The position numbers and the translations under genes were made by a program. Of a stretch of DNA of 64,000 nt, positions 42,486-51,696 are shown one piece after another (position 1 is the stretch's first letter; the number at the start of each line of letters is the position of its first letter). The stretch is from UBA12170 sp964293475 (GTDB taxonomy: Bacteria; Bacteroidota; Bacteroidia; Bacteroidales; UBA12170), in assembly GCA_964293475.1 (NCBI GenBank), contig CAXYYJ010000027.1, positions 10,528-74,527 on the forward strand, in the 5' to 3' direction. The notes under the pieces are model-generated. The model did no database searches. It saw nothing but the letters and a program-made list of their open reading frames with translations, and was not told the DNA's origin.

Positions 42486-43427
42486 ATGTCAGAAAAAGTA
42501 ACGATTTTCGCAGGTAGAGCCACCATGTATCTGGCAGAAAAAATTGCCAGTGAATACGGGCAAAAACTTGGAAAAGTAACTACGGCTGTTTTTAACGACG
42601 GAGAATTTCAACCCAGCTACGACGAAACTATTCGTGGAAATACGGTTTTCATTGTTCAATCTACTTTTGCCCCTTCCGAGAATTTAATGGAGCTTCTCTT
42701 ACTTATCGATGCTGCCAAAAGAGCATCGGCAAAGAAAGTTGTGGCAGTTATCCCCTACTTTGGTTTTGCCCGTCAGGATAGAAAAGACAAGCCCAGAGTT
42801 TCTATTGGAGCCAAGCTCATTACCAACCTTTTGGTAGCTGCCGGTGTCGACAGAATTGTTACCATGGATCTTCACTCCGATCAAATTCAGGGTTTTGTTG
42901 ATTTGCCCATGGATCATCTGTATGCCTCTTCAATTTTTATCCCTTATTTAAATACTTTAAAACTCCCCAATTTGGTGATGGCTTCGCCCGACACCGGAGG
43001 AGCAAAAAGAGCTGCTGCCTATGCCAAATTTCTGAATACCGATTTGGTAATTTGCTTTAAACAAAGGAAAAAAGCAGGGGTTATAGAATCTATGCAGGTT
43101 ATTGGCGATGTTAAAGACAAAGACATTGTTCTGGTTGACGACATCATTGATTCCGGAGGTACCATTACCACAGCATCCAATTTAATGATGGAACAGGGCG
43201 CAAGAAGTGTCAGAGCTGTTTGTACTCATGCTGTTTTCTCAAATAATGCCATTGAGCGTTTGCAACAATCAAGCCTGAAAGAGGTTATCGTAAGCGATAC
43301 AATTCCGCAACCTCAAAGCGAAAAAATAACTGTTTTATCCACCGCCGGAATTTTTGCCGATGTGATAGACAGAATTCACAATTTTGAATCCATTAGTGAT
43401 CATTTTCAGTTCACTACTATTTTATAA
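42486..43427 (+). CDS. prs: Ribose-phosphate pyrophosphokinase (PRPP synthetase)
   Basis: A 313-residue enzyme making PRPP from ribose-5-phosphate and ATP for purine, pyrimidine, His and Trp synthesis. It has the N-terminal VTIFAGRATMYLAEKIA, the catalytic flexible-loop region YFGFARQDRKDKPR, and the PRPP-binding motif DIVLVDDIIDSGGTI. The start is the ATG at 42486; the in-frame TTG upstream belongs to the promoter. rplY follows after 19 bases and is co-transcribed. Confidence 0.95.
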   Translation: MSEKVTIFAGRATMYLAEKIASEYGQKLGKVTTAVFNDGEFQPSYDETIRGNTVFIVQSTFAPSENLMELLLLIDAAKRASAKKVVAVIPYFGFARQDRKDKPRVSIGAKLITNLLVAAGVDRIVTMDLHSDQIQGFVDLPMDHLYASSIFIPYLNTLKLPNLVMASPDTGGAKRAAAYAKFLNTDLVICFKQRKKAGVIESMQVIGDVKDKDIVLVDDIIDSGGTITTASNLMMEQGARSVRAVCTHAVFSNNAIERLQQSSLKEVIVSDTIPQPQSEKITVLSTAGIFADVIDRIHNFESISDHFQFTTIL

Positions 43428-43446
43428 ACTTAAAAATTAAATAACA

Positions 43447-44031
43447 ATGAAAAAAGTATCTGTTAGCGGTTCTCTGAGAGAGAACGTAGGGAAAAAAGAT
43501 GCAAAAGCTCAAAGAGCAAACGAGAAAGTTGTTTGTGTTCTTTATGGCGGTGAAAAACAAGTTCATTTCACCATCGATGAAAAACAATTCAAAAGGATTT
43601 CGCATACTCCCGAAGTATATATTGTAGACATAAATATTGATGGTGAATCTCACACAGCAATTTTACAAGATGCACAATTTCACCCAGTTTCCGACAGTCC
43701 TCTTCACGCCGATTTTCTGGAAGTAATCGATGGAAAACCCATCAAAGTGGTTATCCCAGTTAAATTCGAAGGTTCTGCTCCTGGTGTTTTAAAAGGTGGT
43801 ATCTTAACTAAAAAATTAAGATCTATTCCTGTAAAAGGTCTGGCAAAAGATATTCCAGATAGTTTTTTGATCAATATATCCAAATTAAAAATTGGTATGA
43901 GCATTAAAATTAAGGATATTGATTTTGGTCCACTTACTCCTCTTATGGATGGAAACAGCCTTGTTGCCGGTGTTAAAACAACCCGTGGTGCTATTGTAGC
44001 CGATGACGAAGAAGAAGAAACTGAAGAATAG
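43447..44031 (+). CDS. rplY: 50S ribosomal protein L25 (Ctc type)
   Basis: A 194-residue L25/Ctc protein that binds 5S rRNA. An N-terminal L25 domain (VSVSGSLRENVGKKDAKAQR onward) is followed by the second beta domain typical of Ctc/TL5 proteins and an acidic tail (ADDEEEETEE). It is the second gene of the operon with prs, the same pairing seen in many bacteria, and a terminator follows. Confidence 0.95.
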   Translation: MKKVSVSGSLRENVGKKDAKAQRANEKVVCVLYGGEKQVHFTIDEKQFKRISHTPEVYIVDINIDGESHTAILQDAQFHPVSDSPLHADFLEVIDGKPIKVVIPVKFEGSAPGVLKGGILTKKLRSIPVKGLAKDIPDSFLINISKLKIGMSIKIKDIDFGPLTPLMDGNSLVAGVKTTRGAIVADDEEEETEE

Positions 44032-44049
44032 TCCAGTTAATCACAAGTT

Positions 44050-44090
44050 AAAGGCATATGATTTTTAAATCCTATGCCTTTTTCTTTTTT
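44050..44090 (+). terminator. Intrinsic terminator after rplY
   Basis: AAGGCATA (44051-44058) pairs with TATGCCTT (44073-44080), with an inner ATTT/AAAT, followed by a T-rich tract. Confidence 0.8.
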
Positions 44091-44111
44091 ATCTCTTAAC
44101 CATTTTGATAG

Positions 44112-44119
44112 TATTTTTG
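44112..44119 (+). promoter_or_regulatory. -7 element in the pth leader region
   Basis: TATTTTTG matches TAnnTTTG. If used, the leader before pth is about 160 bases and contains a 37-codon frame (ATG 44176 to TGA 44289) that overlaps the pth start codon. No good -33 box is seen. Confidence 0.3.
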
Positions 44120-44285
44120 CAAATAAACCCACAAAACATTGTGACATTAAGGAAAAGAAATAAAATTCAATTTTTATGAAACGAGCTTATTCTTTGAAAA
44201 CACAAAAGCAGATAAAAATTCACATGCGATTTCCGCGCTTTGGAGTAGCTGTGGTTTCCGACCTTAACTTTAAAATTAATTACCA

Positions 44286-44849
44286 ATGAAATATTTAATT
44301 GCAGGACTGGGAAATATTGGGAGTGAATATGAAAAAACCCGACACAATATTGGGTTCGATATCATTACTTATGTTGCCAATATGCACCAGGAAAAATTTA
44401 CCACCGACCGTCTGGCTTCGGTTGCAACGGTTAAATATAAATCGCGGCAGTTTATTCTTATTAAACCAACCACCTACATGAATCTCAGCGGGAAAGCGGT
44501 TAAATACTGGATGGATGCCGAAAAAATTGATATTGAAAACCTTCTTGTTGTTACCGATGATTTGGCCCTCGATATTGGGACACTGCGCATGAGAAAAAAG
44601 GGAAGCCCAGGCTCGCATAACGGACTTGAAAACATTATTCAAACTCTGGGGAGAGACGATTTTGCCCGCTTAAGATTTGGTATTGGTAACGACTTCTCAC
44701 GGGGTCGTCAGGCCGATTTTGTTCTAAGCACCTGGAAGGCTTCTGAAATGCCCATTATCGATGAAAAAATCCCCATAGCGGCAGATATGATTTTGTCTTT
44801 TGGAACTCTGGGTGTTGACAGAACCATGAATTTATTCAACAACAAGTAA
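44286..44849 (+). CDS. pth: Peptidyl-tRNA hydrolase
   Basis: A 187-residue enzyme that releases tRNA from peptidyl-tRNA that has dropped off ribosomes. The active-site blocks are all present: LGNIGSEYEKTRHNIGFDII with the catalytic His, KPTTYMNLSGKAVKYW and RKKGSPGSHNGLENIIQTLG. The length is normal. The start ATG overlaps the stop of a small upstream frame (ATGA), so translational coupling is possible. Confidence 0.95.
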   Translation: MKYLIAGLGNIGSEYEKTRHNIGFDIITYVANMHQEKFTTDRLASVATVKYKSRQFILIKPTTYMNLSGKAVKYWMDAEKIDIENLLVVTDDLALDIGTLRMRKKGSPGSHNGLENIIQTLGRDDFARLRFGIGNDFSRGRQADFVLSTWKASEMPIIDEKIPIAADMILSFGTLGVDRTMNLFNNK

Positions 44850-44861
44850 CCGGTTTTCGCA

Positions 44862-45422
44862 TTACGAAAGCCTAACCTTTGAAACAATGGAATAGCTTGC
44901 TCCACGCGGACTCAAAATGCTCTCAAACAAAATAATCTCCGACACTTTCTGATTTTGAACGAATCCGGAATCCCAGCCATTTATAACCTCATGAAAATGT
45001 TTTTTATCCTCAATTTTTCTGATTCGGGCAAGGGTTAGGTGGGGGACAAAATTTTGTCTATCGAACTGAAATCCAATATTCTCAAGCTCCTTTCGTAATG
45101 AAAAATGAAGTGATTTGAGCTTCTCCTCAGGCGACATCGAAAGCCAAATTACTCTGGGGTTATAATGGCTCCCAAAAATTCCCAAATCACCCAATTCAAT
45201 GTTGAACTCGTGCACATTTTGAAAGCTACTGCTCATTGCACCCACAACCGACTCTATCTTCGATTCTGGGGTACTACCCAAAAATGCCAGAGTTTGATGG
45301 TAATGATCGAATTGAATCCAATTTATATTTTCATGTAACAGATTGTTCTTCAAATAATTCAATTTAGTTTGAAGAATTTCTGCGGGTTCAATTTTAATTG
45401 CAATGAAGAGCCTTTTGTCCAT
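44862..45422 (-). CDS. thpR: RNA 2',3'-cyclic phosphodiesterase (2H family)
   Basis: A 186-residue 2H phosphoesterase with the two HxTx motifs (HQTLAFLG and HLTLARI) that define the active site, and the standard start DKRLFIAIKIEP. Enzymes of this family (formerly LigT) hydrolyse 2',3'-cyclic phosphate ends of RNA. It is convergent to pth with 12 bases between the stop codons. Confidence 0.88.
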   Translation of the reverse strand: MDKRLFIAIKIEPAEILQTKLNYLKNNLLHENINWIQFDHYHQTLAFLGSTPESKIESVVGAMSSSFQNVHEFNIELGDLGIFGSHYNPRVIWLSMSPEEKLKSLHFSLRKELENIGFQFDRQNFVPHLTLARIRKIEDKKHFHEVINGWDSGFVQNQKVSEIILFESILSPRGASYSIVSKVRLS

Positions 45423-45447
45423 GAAATTTTGCTATCCAACTGTGATT

Positions 45448-47364
45448 CTATTGTGGTGGAATTTGAACAATCATTTCCTTGTTAAAAGCAGTTTCTGGTT
45501 CAATAAGGAGTTGAAAAACCAAATCATTGAAATCTTTGTCTCCGCGATCTGATAGAATATCTTCTATTCCAATGGTCACAGCACCACAAATACTGTCATA
45601 CATTAATAGATGTTGCTGAAGGCCTTTATAATTGAATTCCGGACGGGTATAATGCTGATACAGTCCTTCTGTAACATCCCCATCTTTAAAGGCATTGGCC
45701 AGCATAAAAAATCCAACAGTTGTTCCCGCAGGAAATACCTCAGGAATTCTCACCATATCACCAGCCTGAAGATAACCACCGCTATAAATTTCGGAAGCAT
45801 CGGGATATACAATGTGCATGGTCGATTGAATGTCTTCGACAGAAGTGGGTGGATTGTTGGATGGGTAGTAATAATATCCGAATGTATTGTGGAATGCTGC
45901 ACCTTCTGAAATAAATACGATTGACAGATGGGCATTTTCTTCCAGTTCCACTTCCAGATTTTGATTGAGAAAATAATCGGGACGATTTACAAAAGCATTG
46001 ACTCTTTCGGGGAGGGTAATATCCATATGAGCTGGCAATTCAGCGCAAAACTCAAATTCTTCAAGACATTCGGGCAAACCTGTGGTATCATAGTCACAAA
46101 CAGGAGGATAGATGCTCTCGCGAACTCGTTTTAAAATTTTAAATCCCCCGCCTCCTTTGGCAACAAAAAGCCAATCGTTTTGAGCCATTACCAGATTTGC
46201 CGATGCAGTAATTTCATCCATATCCCAAACCTGAACTGGAATAATTTCGCCTGATGACGATGGAGTTTTTCCAACAAACAAACCATCGGCCCCATTGGCC
46301 AGATAAATGAATAATTCATCTTTCGATAAGCCATTGGTATTTCCTGTGGTTAGCATACCAGCAGGTGAGTTGTAAACCAAACCACCAGTTGTAATATCAA
46401 AAGCTTTTGCTCCGTTCATCCCCATGGCCACATAACAAATATTTGAACCCTGGTCTATGTGCATGGCAGATTTGCCAAAATAAGGCTCATCAACATTTTG
46501 ATGAACTATTGAACCAATATCCCAGGTTTGTTTATTAATTGAACTACCCACATCGTATACATGAAGTTTAGATTGGTCACCCGTAGTTAACGTGATTTGT
46601 TTGGCTCCCGCCGAAGCACCATTGATTACTGTGTATTTAGCTGCGGAATAGGGATCGGTATTTATAACGGAGAAATTATCTTTTAAAACCTGAAATACTC
46701 CACCATAAGTTTGACCGCTGGTAACATAAACATAATCGTTTGTGCATGAAATTCCATTGGCGGAGGCACTGATATTGGAGCCTGCCAGATATTTTGACAA
46801 CGATAAATCGGCAAAACCACCTGTAAACTGACCATCCTGAGTATTTAATCTTCGCAATAAAGCACCTTTTTTAAAGCTCGACAATGCCAGATAAACATCG
46901 CGGTCATTATTAGTTCCTTCAATGTCGGCAGCAACTGCATTGGCATCACTCCCATTGAATAATATTTGAGTGATTATGGTTGGATAGGCCGGATTGGACA
47001 AATCAATGACTTCAATTCCGCCGGCATAGGTACTTCCCTGCACATTATAGGCCACATAAGCTTTATTGTCAATAATATCGACATGCGATGCGCTGAGCAG
47101 ATTTCCGTTAAATGTGGGCGCAGCTACCTCAGCCACATAATACCAAAAATAATTTCCTGATTTCGACTTATCTCCAGTTGTACTAAAAACGGCATCCTGA
47201 TAATAAGAGACGCGTGAGTTTAGCTCGTCGATGGAGTTATTCACAACAACTTTTTCTACTGGCTCAACTACTGTGTCGTCCGTTATTTTTTTACATTGAG
47301 AGAAGCTCATAACAAGAGTAAGAGCGACCACTGATATTTTGAAAAAACTACCTGAAGATTTCAT
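45448..47364 (-). CDS. LVIVD-repeat / DUF4114 lipoprotein (copy 1)
   Basis: A 638-residue lipoprotein (lipobox MSFSQC). A propeller-like region of LVIVD repeats runs from about residue 90 to 420 (GGIEVIDLSNPAYPTIITQI, YVYVTSGQTYGGVFQV, ELFIYLANGADGLFV). A short Cys-bearing linker leads to a C-terminal DUF4114 domain with SDRGDKDFNDLVFQL. Close in sequence to the gene directly upstream; probably a tandem duplicate. The role is unknown; propeller plus DUF4114 suggests a surface adhesion or binding protein. Confidence 0.75.
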   Translation of the reverse strand: MKSSGSFFKISVVALTLVMSFSQCKKITDDTVVEPVEKVVVNNSIDELNSRVSYYQDAVFSTTGDKSKSGNYFWYYVAEVAAPTFNGNLLSASHVDIIDNKAYVAYNVQGSTYAGGIEVIDLSNPAYPTIITQILFNGSDANAVAADIEGTNNDRDVYLALSSFKKGALLRRLNTQDGQFTGGFADLSLSKYLAGSNISASANGISCTNDYVYVTSGQTYGGVFQVLKDNFSVINTDPYSAAKYTVINGASAGAKQITLTTGDQSKLHVYDVGSSINKQTWDIGSIVHQNVDEPYFGKSAMHIDQGSNICYVAMGMNGAKAFDITTGGLVYNSPAGMLTTGNTNGLSKDELFIYLANGADGLFVGKTPSSSGEIIPVQVWDMDEITASANLVMAQNDWLFVAKGGGGFKILKRVRESIYPPVCDYDTTGLPECLEEFEFCAELPAHMDITLPERVNAFVNRPDYFLNQNLEVELEENAHLSIVFISEGAAFHNTFGYYYYPSNNPPTSVEDIQSTMHIVYPDASEIYSGGYLQAGDMVRIPEVFPAGTTVGFFMLANAFKDGDVTEGLYQHYTRPEFNYKGLQQHLLMYDSICGAVTIGIEDILSDRGDKDFNDLVFQLLIEPETAFNKEMIVQIPPQ

Positions 47365-47430
47365 GCTGGCGAATTTATATGATAAAAATAACTTGAGTAA
47401 AAGTAACTAAATATTTAATAAAAGACAAGA

Positions 47431-47478
47431 CAAATTTTTAATAAAAGCCGGTCCCCAAACAAATGGGAACCAGCTTTT
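47431..47478 (-). terminator. Intrinsic terminator between the two LVIVD/DUF4114 genes
   Basis: Minus-strand arms AAAAGCTGGTTCCC (47478-47465) and GGGACCGGCTTTT (47455-47443), followed by U-rich sequence. It ends the upstream copy, so each duplicate has its own transcript. Confidence 0.75.
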
Positions 47479-47511
47479 CAACACTTATTAAGGACTATTT
47501 TTTTTCAAAAT

Positions 47512-49443
47512 TTAAGGAATCTGAATATAAGTTTCAGGAGATACGGAAGTGGCGGGCTCAATATTCATTTTAAAGATTAAATCGTTAAAATCCTTGTCGC
47601 CGCTGGGTATTTTCACATCTTCTATAGCCATGATGATGTCGCTGCAATTGTAGTCGTACATCAACAGATGCTGCTGAGTATGATTTGAGTTAAAGGCCGG
47701 AATGGTATAATGAGTATACAAGCCGTTGGTTATTTGGGTTCCGTTCCATGCATTGGCAAGCATAAAATATCCTATAACAGTACCGGCGGGGAAGGTTCCC
47801 AATTGGTATATTTTATCACCTGGAATTAAACCACCACCCGAATTTACTTTAGATGCATTGGGGAAAATAACCATCATATTTGGTCTCAAATCGGCAGCTG
47901 TTGCTGGTGGATTGTTCTGATTATAATGATAGTATCCAAAAGTGTTTTTAAATCCTGCACCTTCGTTGATAAAGGTTACGCTTATTTGAGCATCTTCGGT
48001 CAACACAATTTCTTTATTCTCGTTGAGGAAATATTCGGGATGGTTCACCAACGCATTTTGGCTTTCGGGCAAGGTGAGTTGGAGGTCGCTTAGCAGGCTT
48101 GGACAAAGTTCATCGGGATTTTCTTCCAGACATTCTGGCACACCCAAATTATCATAATCACAAATCACCGGGTAGCCACTGTTAGGAATTTTTCTCAGAA
48201 TCTTTAAACCACCTCCACCTTTGGCCACAAATATCCAGTCGCCATCGGTTTGAACAAGGTTTGCGGAAGCACCAGTTTCACTTAAATCCCAGATTTGAAC
48301 AGGAACAATATCTCCGGAACCGCTTTCGGGTAAAGTAGCAATATACAAACCATCGGCACCATTGGCCAGATAAATATAATCGTCATCTTTGGATAGCCCG
48401 TTGGTATTTCCTGTGGTGAGCATTCCGGCTGGCGAAGTATAAATAACCGAACCAGTATTAATATCATAGGCTTTCAACCCATTTACTCCAGATGCCACCC
48501 AGGCAATATTTCCCCCTTCGTCTAAATGTAGGGTAGATTTTCCTTTATAGGGTTCATCAACATTTTGGTGATAAATGGTTTCAATATCATAAACTGAGGG
48601 ATTGCGGTTTGGGCCAACTTCATAAACCATAAGCTGAGAATTTTCGCCAGTTCGCAGGGTAACTTGTTTAGCACCGGCATTTAAGCCATTAACTGCGGGA
48701 TGTTTGGCGTTGCTGTATGAATCGGCAGACAAAACCGCAAGATTATCGGCGGATAATTGAAAAGTTCCACCATAAGTTTGACCAGCTGTAACATAAACAT
48801 AATCGGAGGAAGCTACTATTCCATTGGCGGAGGCAGCTGTACCGGAACTGAGAGATTTAGAAAGATTTACATCAGAAATCTGACTTGTTAACAGGCCGTT
48901 CTCCAAAATAACCTGACGCAATACAGCACCTTTTTTAAAGCTGCTCAGAGCGAGCCATATTTTACTTTGAGCCTCGTTACCATTATAATCGGCAGCAACT
49001 GCGTTCACATCAACTCCCCCAAAAAGCTCGGAGGAAATTAGCGTTGGGAAAGCAGGATTTGATAAGTCAATCACTTCTATACCACCAGCATATTCATCGC
49101 CCTGACGGTTATAGGTAACATAGGCCTTGTCATCGGCAATCACCACGTGGGTAGCGCTTAACAAGCCCCCGTTATACATTGGTGATTCCACATCGGCCAC
49201 ATAATACCAGGTATGTCCATTGGTATTGGATTTTAAACCAGTTTTAGAAAACAAGATAGGTTCATTGTAGTAAGTTATACGACTGGATAAGCCCAACTGG
49301 TCGTTATTCAACTGAAATACAATTTCTTCATCATCAGTGTTTTCAGTGGTTTGCTCCGATTTCTTACAGGAGCTTGCAAGCACTACTATTACGGCTACGA
49401 ACAGCAGAATGCTAAATTTTAAGAATAAATTTTGTGATTTCAT
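47512..49443 (-). CDS. LVIVD-repeat / DUF4114 lipoprotein (copy 2)
   Basis: A 643-residue paralogue of the downstream gene with the same layout: lipobox (LASSC), LVIVD repeats (GGIEVIDLSNPAFPTLISSE, YVYVTAGQTYGGTFQL, YIYLANGADGLYI) and a DUF4114 end (SGDKDFNDLIFKM). Shared blocks such as SSFKKGA, GKS(A/T)(M/L)H and SPAGMLTTGNTNGLSKD show the pair are duplicates. They differ most in the N-terminal 40 residues. Confidence 0.75.
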   Translation of the reverse strand: MKSQNLFLKFSILLFVAVIVVLASSCKKSEQTTENTDDEEIVFQLNNDQLGLSSRITYYNEPILFSKTGLKSNTNGHTWYYVADVESPMYNGGLLSATHVVIADDKAYVTYNRQGDEYAGGIEVIDLSNPAFPTLISSELFGGVDVNAVAADYNGNEAQSKIWLALSSFKKGAVLRQVILENGLLTSQISDVNLSKSLSSGTAASANGIVASSDYVYVTAGQTYGGTFQLSADNLAVLSADSYSNAKHPAVNGLNAGAKQVTLRTGENSQLMVYEVGPNRNPSVYDIETIYHQNVDEPYKGKSTLHLDEGGNIAWVASGVNGLKAYDINTGSVIYTSPAGMLTTGNTNGLSKDDDYIYLANGADGLYIATLPESGSGDIVPVQIWDLSETGASANLVQTDGDWIFVAKGGGGLKILRKIPNSGYPVICDYDNLGVPECLEENPDELCPSLLSDLQLTLPESQNALVNHPEYFLNENKEIVLTEDAQISVTFINEGAGFKNTFGYYHYNQNNPPATAADLRPNMMVIFPNASKVNSGGGLIPGDKIYQLGTFPAGTVIGYFMLANAWNGTQITNGLYTHYTIPAFNSNHTQQHLLMYDYNCSDIIMAIEDVKIPSGDKDFNDLIFKMNIEPATSVSPETYIQIP

Positions 49444-49628
49444 TTTTAAGTCCTTTTTTTAAGTGTTTATACCAAAGCTACGCTAAAGGGTTGCTGGATA
49501 TCAACTTTGGATTTGTAAATGTGGTATTTGAATTCGTAAATGTAACGGCGAGGTTACAAATTGTAAAACGCTTGAAATCATATTTTTTAGGTCGATGTAA
49601 AATTTATTTGAGATTTATATTGAATGTG

Positions 49629-49658
49629 TTGTTTATCAAAAAAATATCGCTAATTTTG
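49629..49658 (+). promoter_or_regulatory. Consensus promoter of rplU-rpmA
   Basis: TTG (49629-49631), a 19-base spacer and TAATTTTG (49651-49658), giving a leader of about 32 bases. Confidence 0.65.
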
Positions 49659-49694
49659 CACTCCCAAAAATGTTAAACTAATTGAATAAATTAC

Positions 49695-50006
49695 ATGTAT
49701 GCAATTGTAGAAATAGCAGGGCAACAGTTTAAAGTCACTAAAGATCAAAAAATCTTTGTGCACCGTTTGGATGGTGATGAAGGCGCTTCATTAGAGTTTG
49801 ACAAGGTGCTTTTAGTGGATAATGATGGAGCTGTTAAAATCGGAACCCCTGTGATAGAAGGCGCAAAAGTTTCCGTTAAAATTCTTACTCATTTACGTGG
49901 AGATAAAGTTTTTATCTTCAAGAAAAAGAGAAGAAAAGGCTATAGAAAATTCCAGGGACATCGTCAGGATTTTACCCAGGTTCAAATCGAAAACATCGTT
50001 GCTTAG
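49695..50006 (+). CDS. rplU: 50S ribosomal protein L21
   Basis: A 103-residue protein with the L21 start MYAIVEIAGQQFKVTKDQKI and the basic C-terminal block KKKRRKGYRKFQGHRQDFTQ that binds 23S rRNA. It is followed by rpmA after 38 bases, the usual L21-L27 operon. Confidence 0.97.
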   Translation: MYAIVEIAGQQFKVTKDQKIFVHRLDGDEGASLEFDKVLLVDNDGAVKIGTPVIEGAKVSVKILTHLRGDKVFIFKKKRRKGYRKFQGHRQDFTQVQIENIVA

Positions 50007-50044
50007 GCAAAAGATGGTATGTTAAACCTTAAAAACTATTAAAA

Positions 50045-50308
50045 ATGGCTCATAAAAAAGGTGTCGGTAGTTCGAAAAACGGTAGAGAGTCCCATAGTAA
50101 ACGATTGGGCATTAAAATATATGGTGGTCAGTTTGCCAAAGCCGGAAATATTTTAGTAAGACAAAGAGGTACGGCTCATCATCCCGGAGCAAATGTGGGT
50201 ATTGGCAAAGACCATACTCTTTTTGCACTGACTGATGGCATTGTAGAGTTTAAGAAAACCAAGAACGAAAGATCGGTTGTTTTCGTAACTCCAATGGTAG
50301 CAGAATAG
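50045..50308 (+). CDS. rpmA: 50S ribosomal protein L27
   Basis: An 87-residue L27 (MAHKKGVGSSKNGRESHSKR, then GNILVRQRGTAHHPG). The N-terminus reaches the peptidyl-transferase centre. There is no N-terminal leader of the kind cleaved in Firmicutes. A terminator follows. Confidence 0.97.
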   Translation: MAHKKGVGSSKNGRESHSKRLGIKIYGGQFAKAGNILVRQRGTAHHPGANVGIGKDHTLFALTDGIVEFKKTKNERSVVFVTPMVAE

Positions 50309-50330
50309 TCTGAATACTGTTTTAAAAATT

Positions 50331-50364
50331 AAAAAACTGTTTCCCCTGGGAAGCAGTTTTTTTT
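50331..50364 (+). terminator. Intrinsic terminator after rpmA
   Basis: AAACTGTTTCCC pairs with GGGAAGCAGTTT (one wobble) with a two-base apical gap, followed by eight T residues. Confidence 0.8.
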
Positions 50365-50399
50365 ATGCCCTAATGCTTAGTTTTTCATGGCTAAAAACC

Positions 50400-50407
50400 T
50401 ACATTTG
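50400..50407 (+). promoter_or_regulatory. -7 element before serS
   Basis: TACATTTG matches TAnnTTTG, 17 bases before the ATG. No TTG is at the right distance. Confidence 0.45.
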
Positions 50408-50424
50408 CAAAAAATTGAAAAATC

Positions 50425-51696
50425 ATGCTACAGACTAACTATATCATTGAAAATAAAGCTGAAGTCATTGAAAGACTAAAAATTAAAAACTTCGATGCAA
50501 CCGCCATTCTTCCAGTTATTGAAGAGAAAAACAACCTCCGCAAAAAAATTCAAAAAGACCTGGACGACTCTCTGGCCGAAGCCAATCTTTTAGCAAAATC
50601 TATCGGGCTGCTTTTAAAAGATGGAAAAAAGGAAGAAGCAGAAGCTTCTAAAGCTCGTACCGCCGAGTTAAAAACCATTTCCAAAGAGCTTAACGATCAG
50701 TTGACAAGTCTGGAGGCTGAATTGCACCAAATTGTAGTTCAATTGCCCAACCTGCCACATTCCAGCGTCCCCACCGGAAAAGGTGCCGACGATAATGAAA
50801 TTGTAGCCGAATGGGGAAGCATTCCCAATCTGGGGGATTACAAACTGCCTCACTGGGAACTGGCAAAAAAATACGATCTCATCGATTTTGAATTGGGCGT
50901 GAAACTCACCGGAGCTGGTTTCCCTGTGTTTAAAGGGAAAGGTGCCCGCTTACAAAGAAGTCTCATTAGCTTCTTTCTGGACGAAGGAATCAATTCTGGT
51001 TATCTGGAAGTATTGCCTCCGCTTATGGTAAACGAAGATTCAGCTTATGCAACCGGTCAGCTTCCCGATAAAGAAGGTCAGATGTATCATATGCAGGTTG
51101 ATAATTTATATATGATTCCTACTGCCGAAGTTCCGGTGACCAATATCTATCGGAATATGATTCTGAAAGAAAGCGATTTCCCCATTAAAAACGTGGCTTA
51201 CTCTGCATGTTTCCGACGTGAAGCTGGTAGCTATGGTAAAGATGTGCGCGGATTAAACCGTCTGCATCAGTTCGACAAGGTGGAAATAGTTCAGGTTCAG
51301 CATCCTGAAAAGTCTTACGAGACTTTGGAAGATATGAAAGCCCATGTGGCAGGATTGCTCGAAAAACTCGGACTTCCCTATAGAATTCTGAAGCTTTGCG
51401 GAGGAGATATGAGCTTTACTTCGGCTCTTACCTTCGATTTCGAAGTATTTAGCACCGCTCAGGAACGCTGGCTCGAAGTGAGCTCCGTTTCCAATTTCGA
51501 AAACTTTCAGTCGAATCGTCTGAAACTGAGATTTAAAGACGGACAAGGCAAAACTCAATTGGCTCATACACTCAACGGCAGCGCCTTGGCTTTGCCCAGA
51601 ATTATGGCTGCATTGCTGGAAAATTATCAAACCGCCGAAGGAATCAGAATTCCCGAAGCTTTGCAGAAATACACTGGTTTTGCCCTAATTGACTAA
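50425..51696 (+). CDS. serS: Seryl-tRNA synthetase
   Basis: A 423-residue class II synthetase. The N-terminal helical arm (about residues 30-100) that clasps the tRNA is followed by the catalytic domain with motif 2 FRREAGSYGKDVRGLNRLHQ and motif 3 NGSALALPRIMAALLENYQ. It charges tRNA-Ser. Its stop (TAA) overlaps the truA start by one base, so the two are coupled. Confidence 0.96.
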   Translation: MLQTNYIIENKAEVIERLKIKNFDATAILPVIEEKNNLRKKIQKDLDDSLAEANLLAKSIGLLLKDGKKEEAEASKARTAELKTISKELNDQLTSLEAELHQIVVQLPNLPHSSVPTGKGADDNEIVAEWGSIPNLGDYKLPHWELAKKYDLIDFELGVKLTGAGFPVFKGKGARLQRSLISFFLDEGINSGYLEVLPPLMVNEDSAYATGQLPDKEGQMYHMQVDNLYMIPTAEVPVTNIYRNMILKESDFPIKNVAYSACFRREAGSYGKDVRGLNRLHQFDKVEIVQVQHPEKSYETLEDMKAHVAGLLEKLGLPYRILKLCGGDMSFTSALTFDFEVFSTAQERWLEVSSVSNFENFQSNRLKLRFKDGQGKTQLAHTLNGSALALPRIMAALLENYQTAEGIRIPEALQKYTGFALID

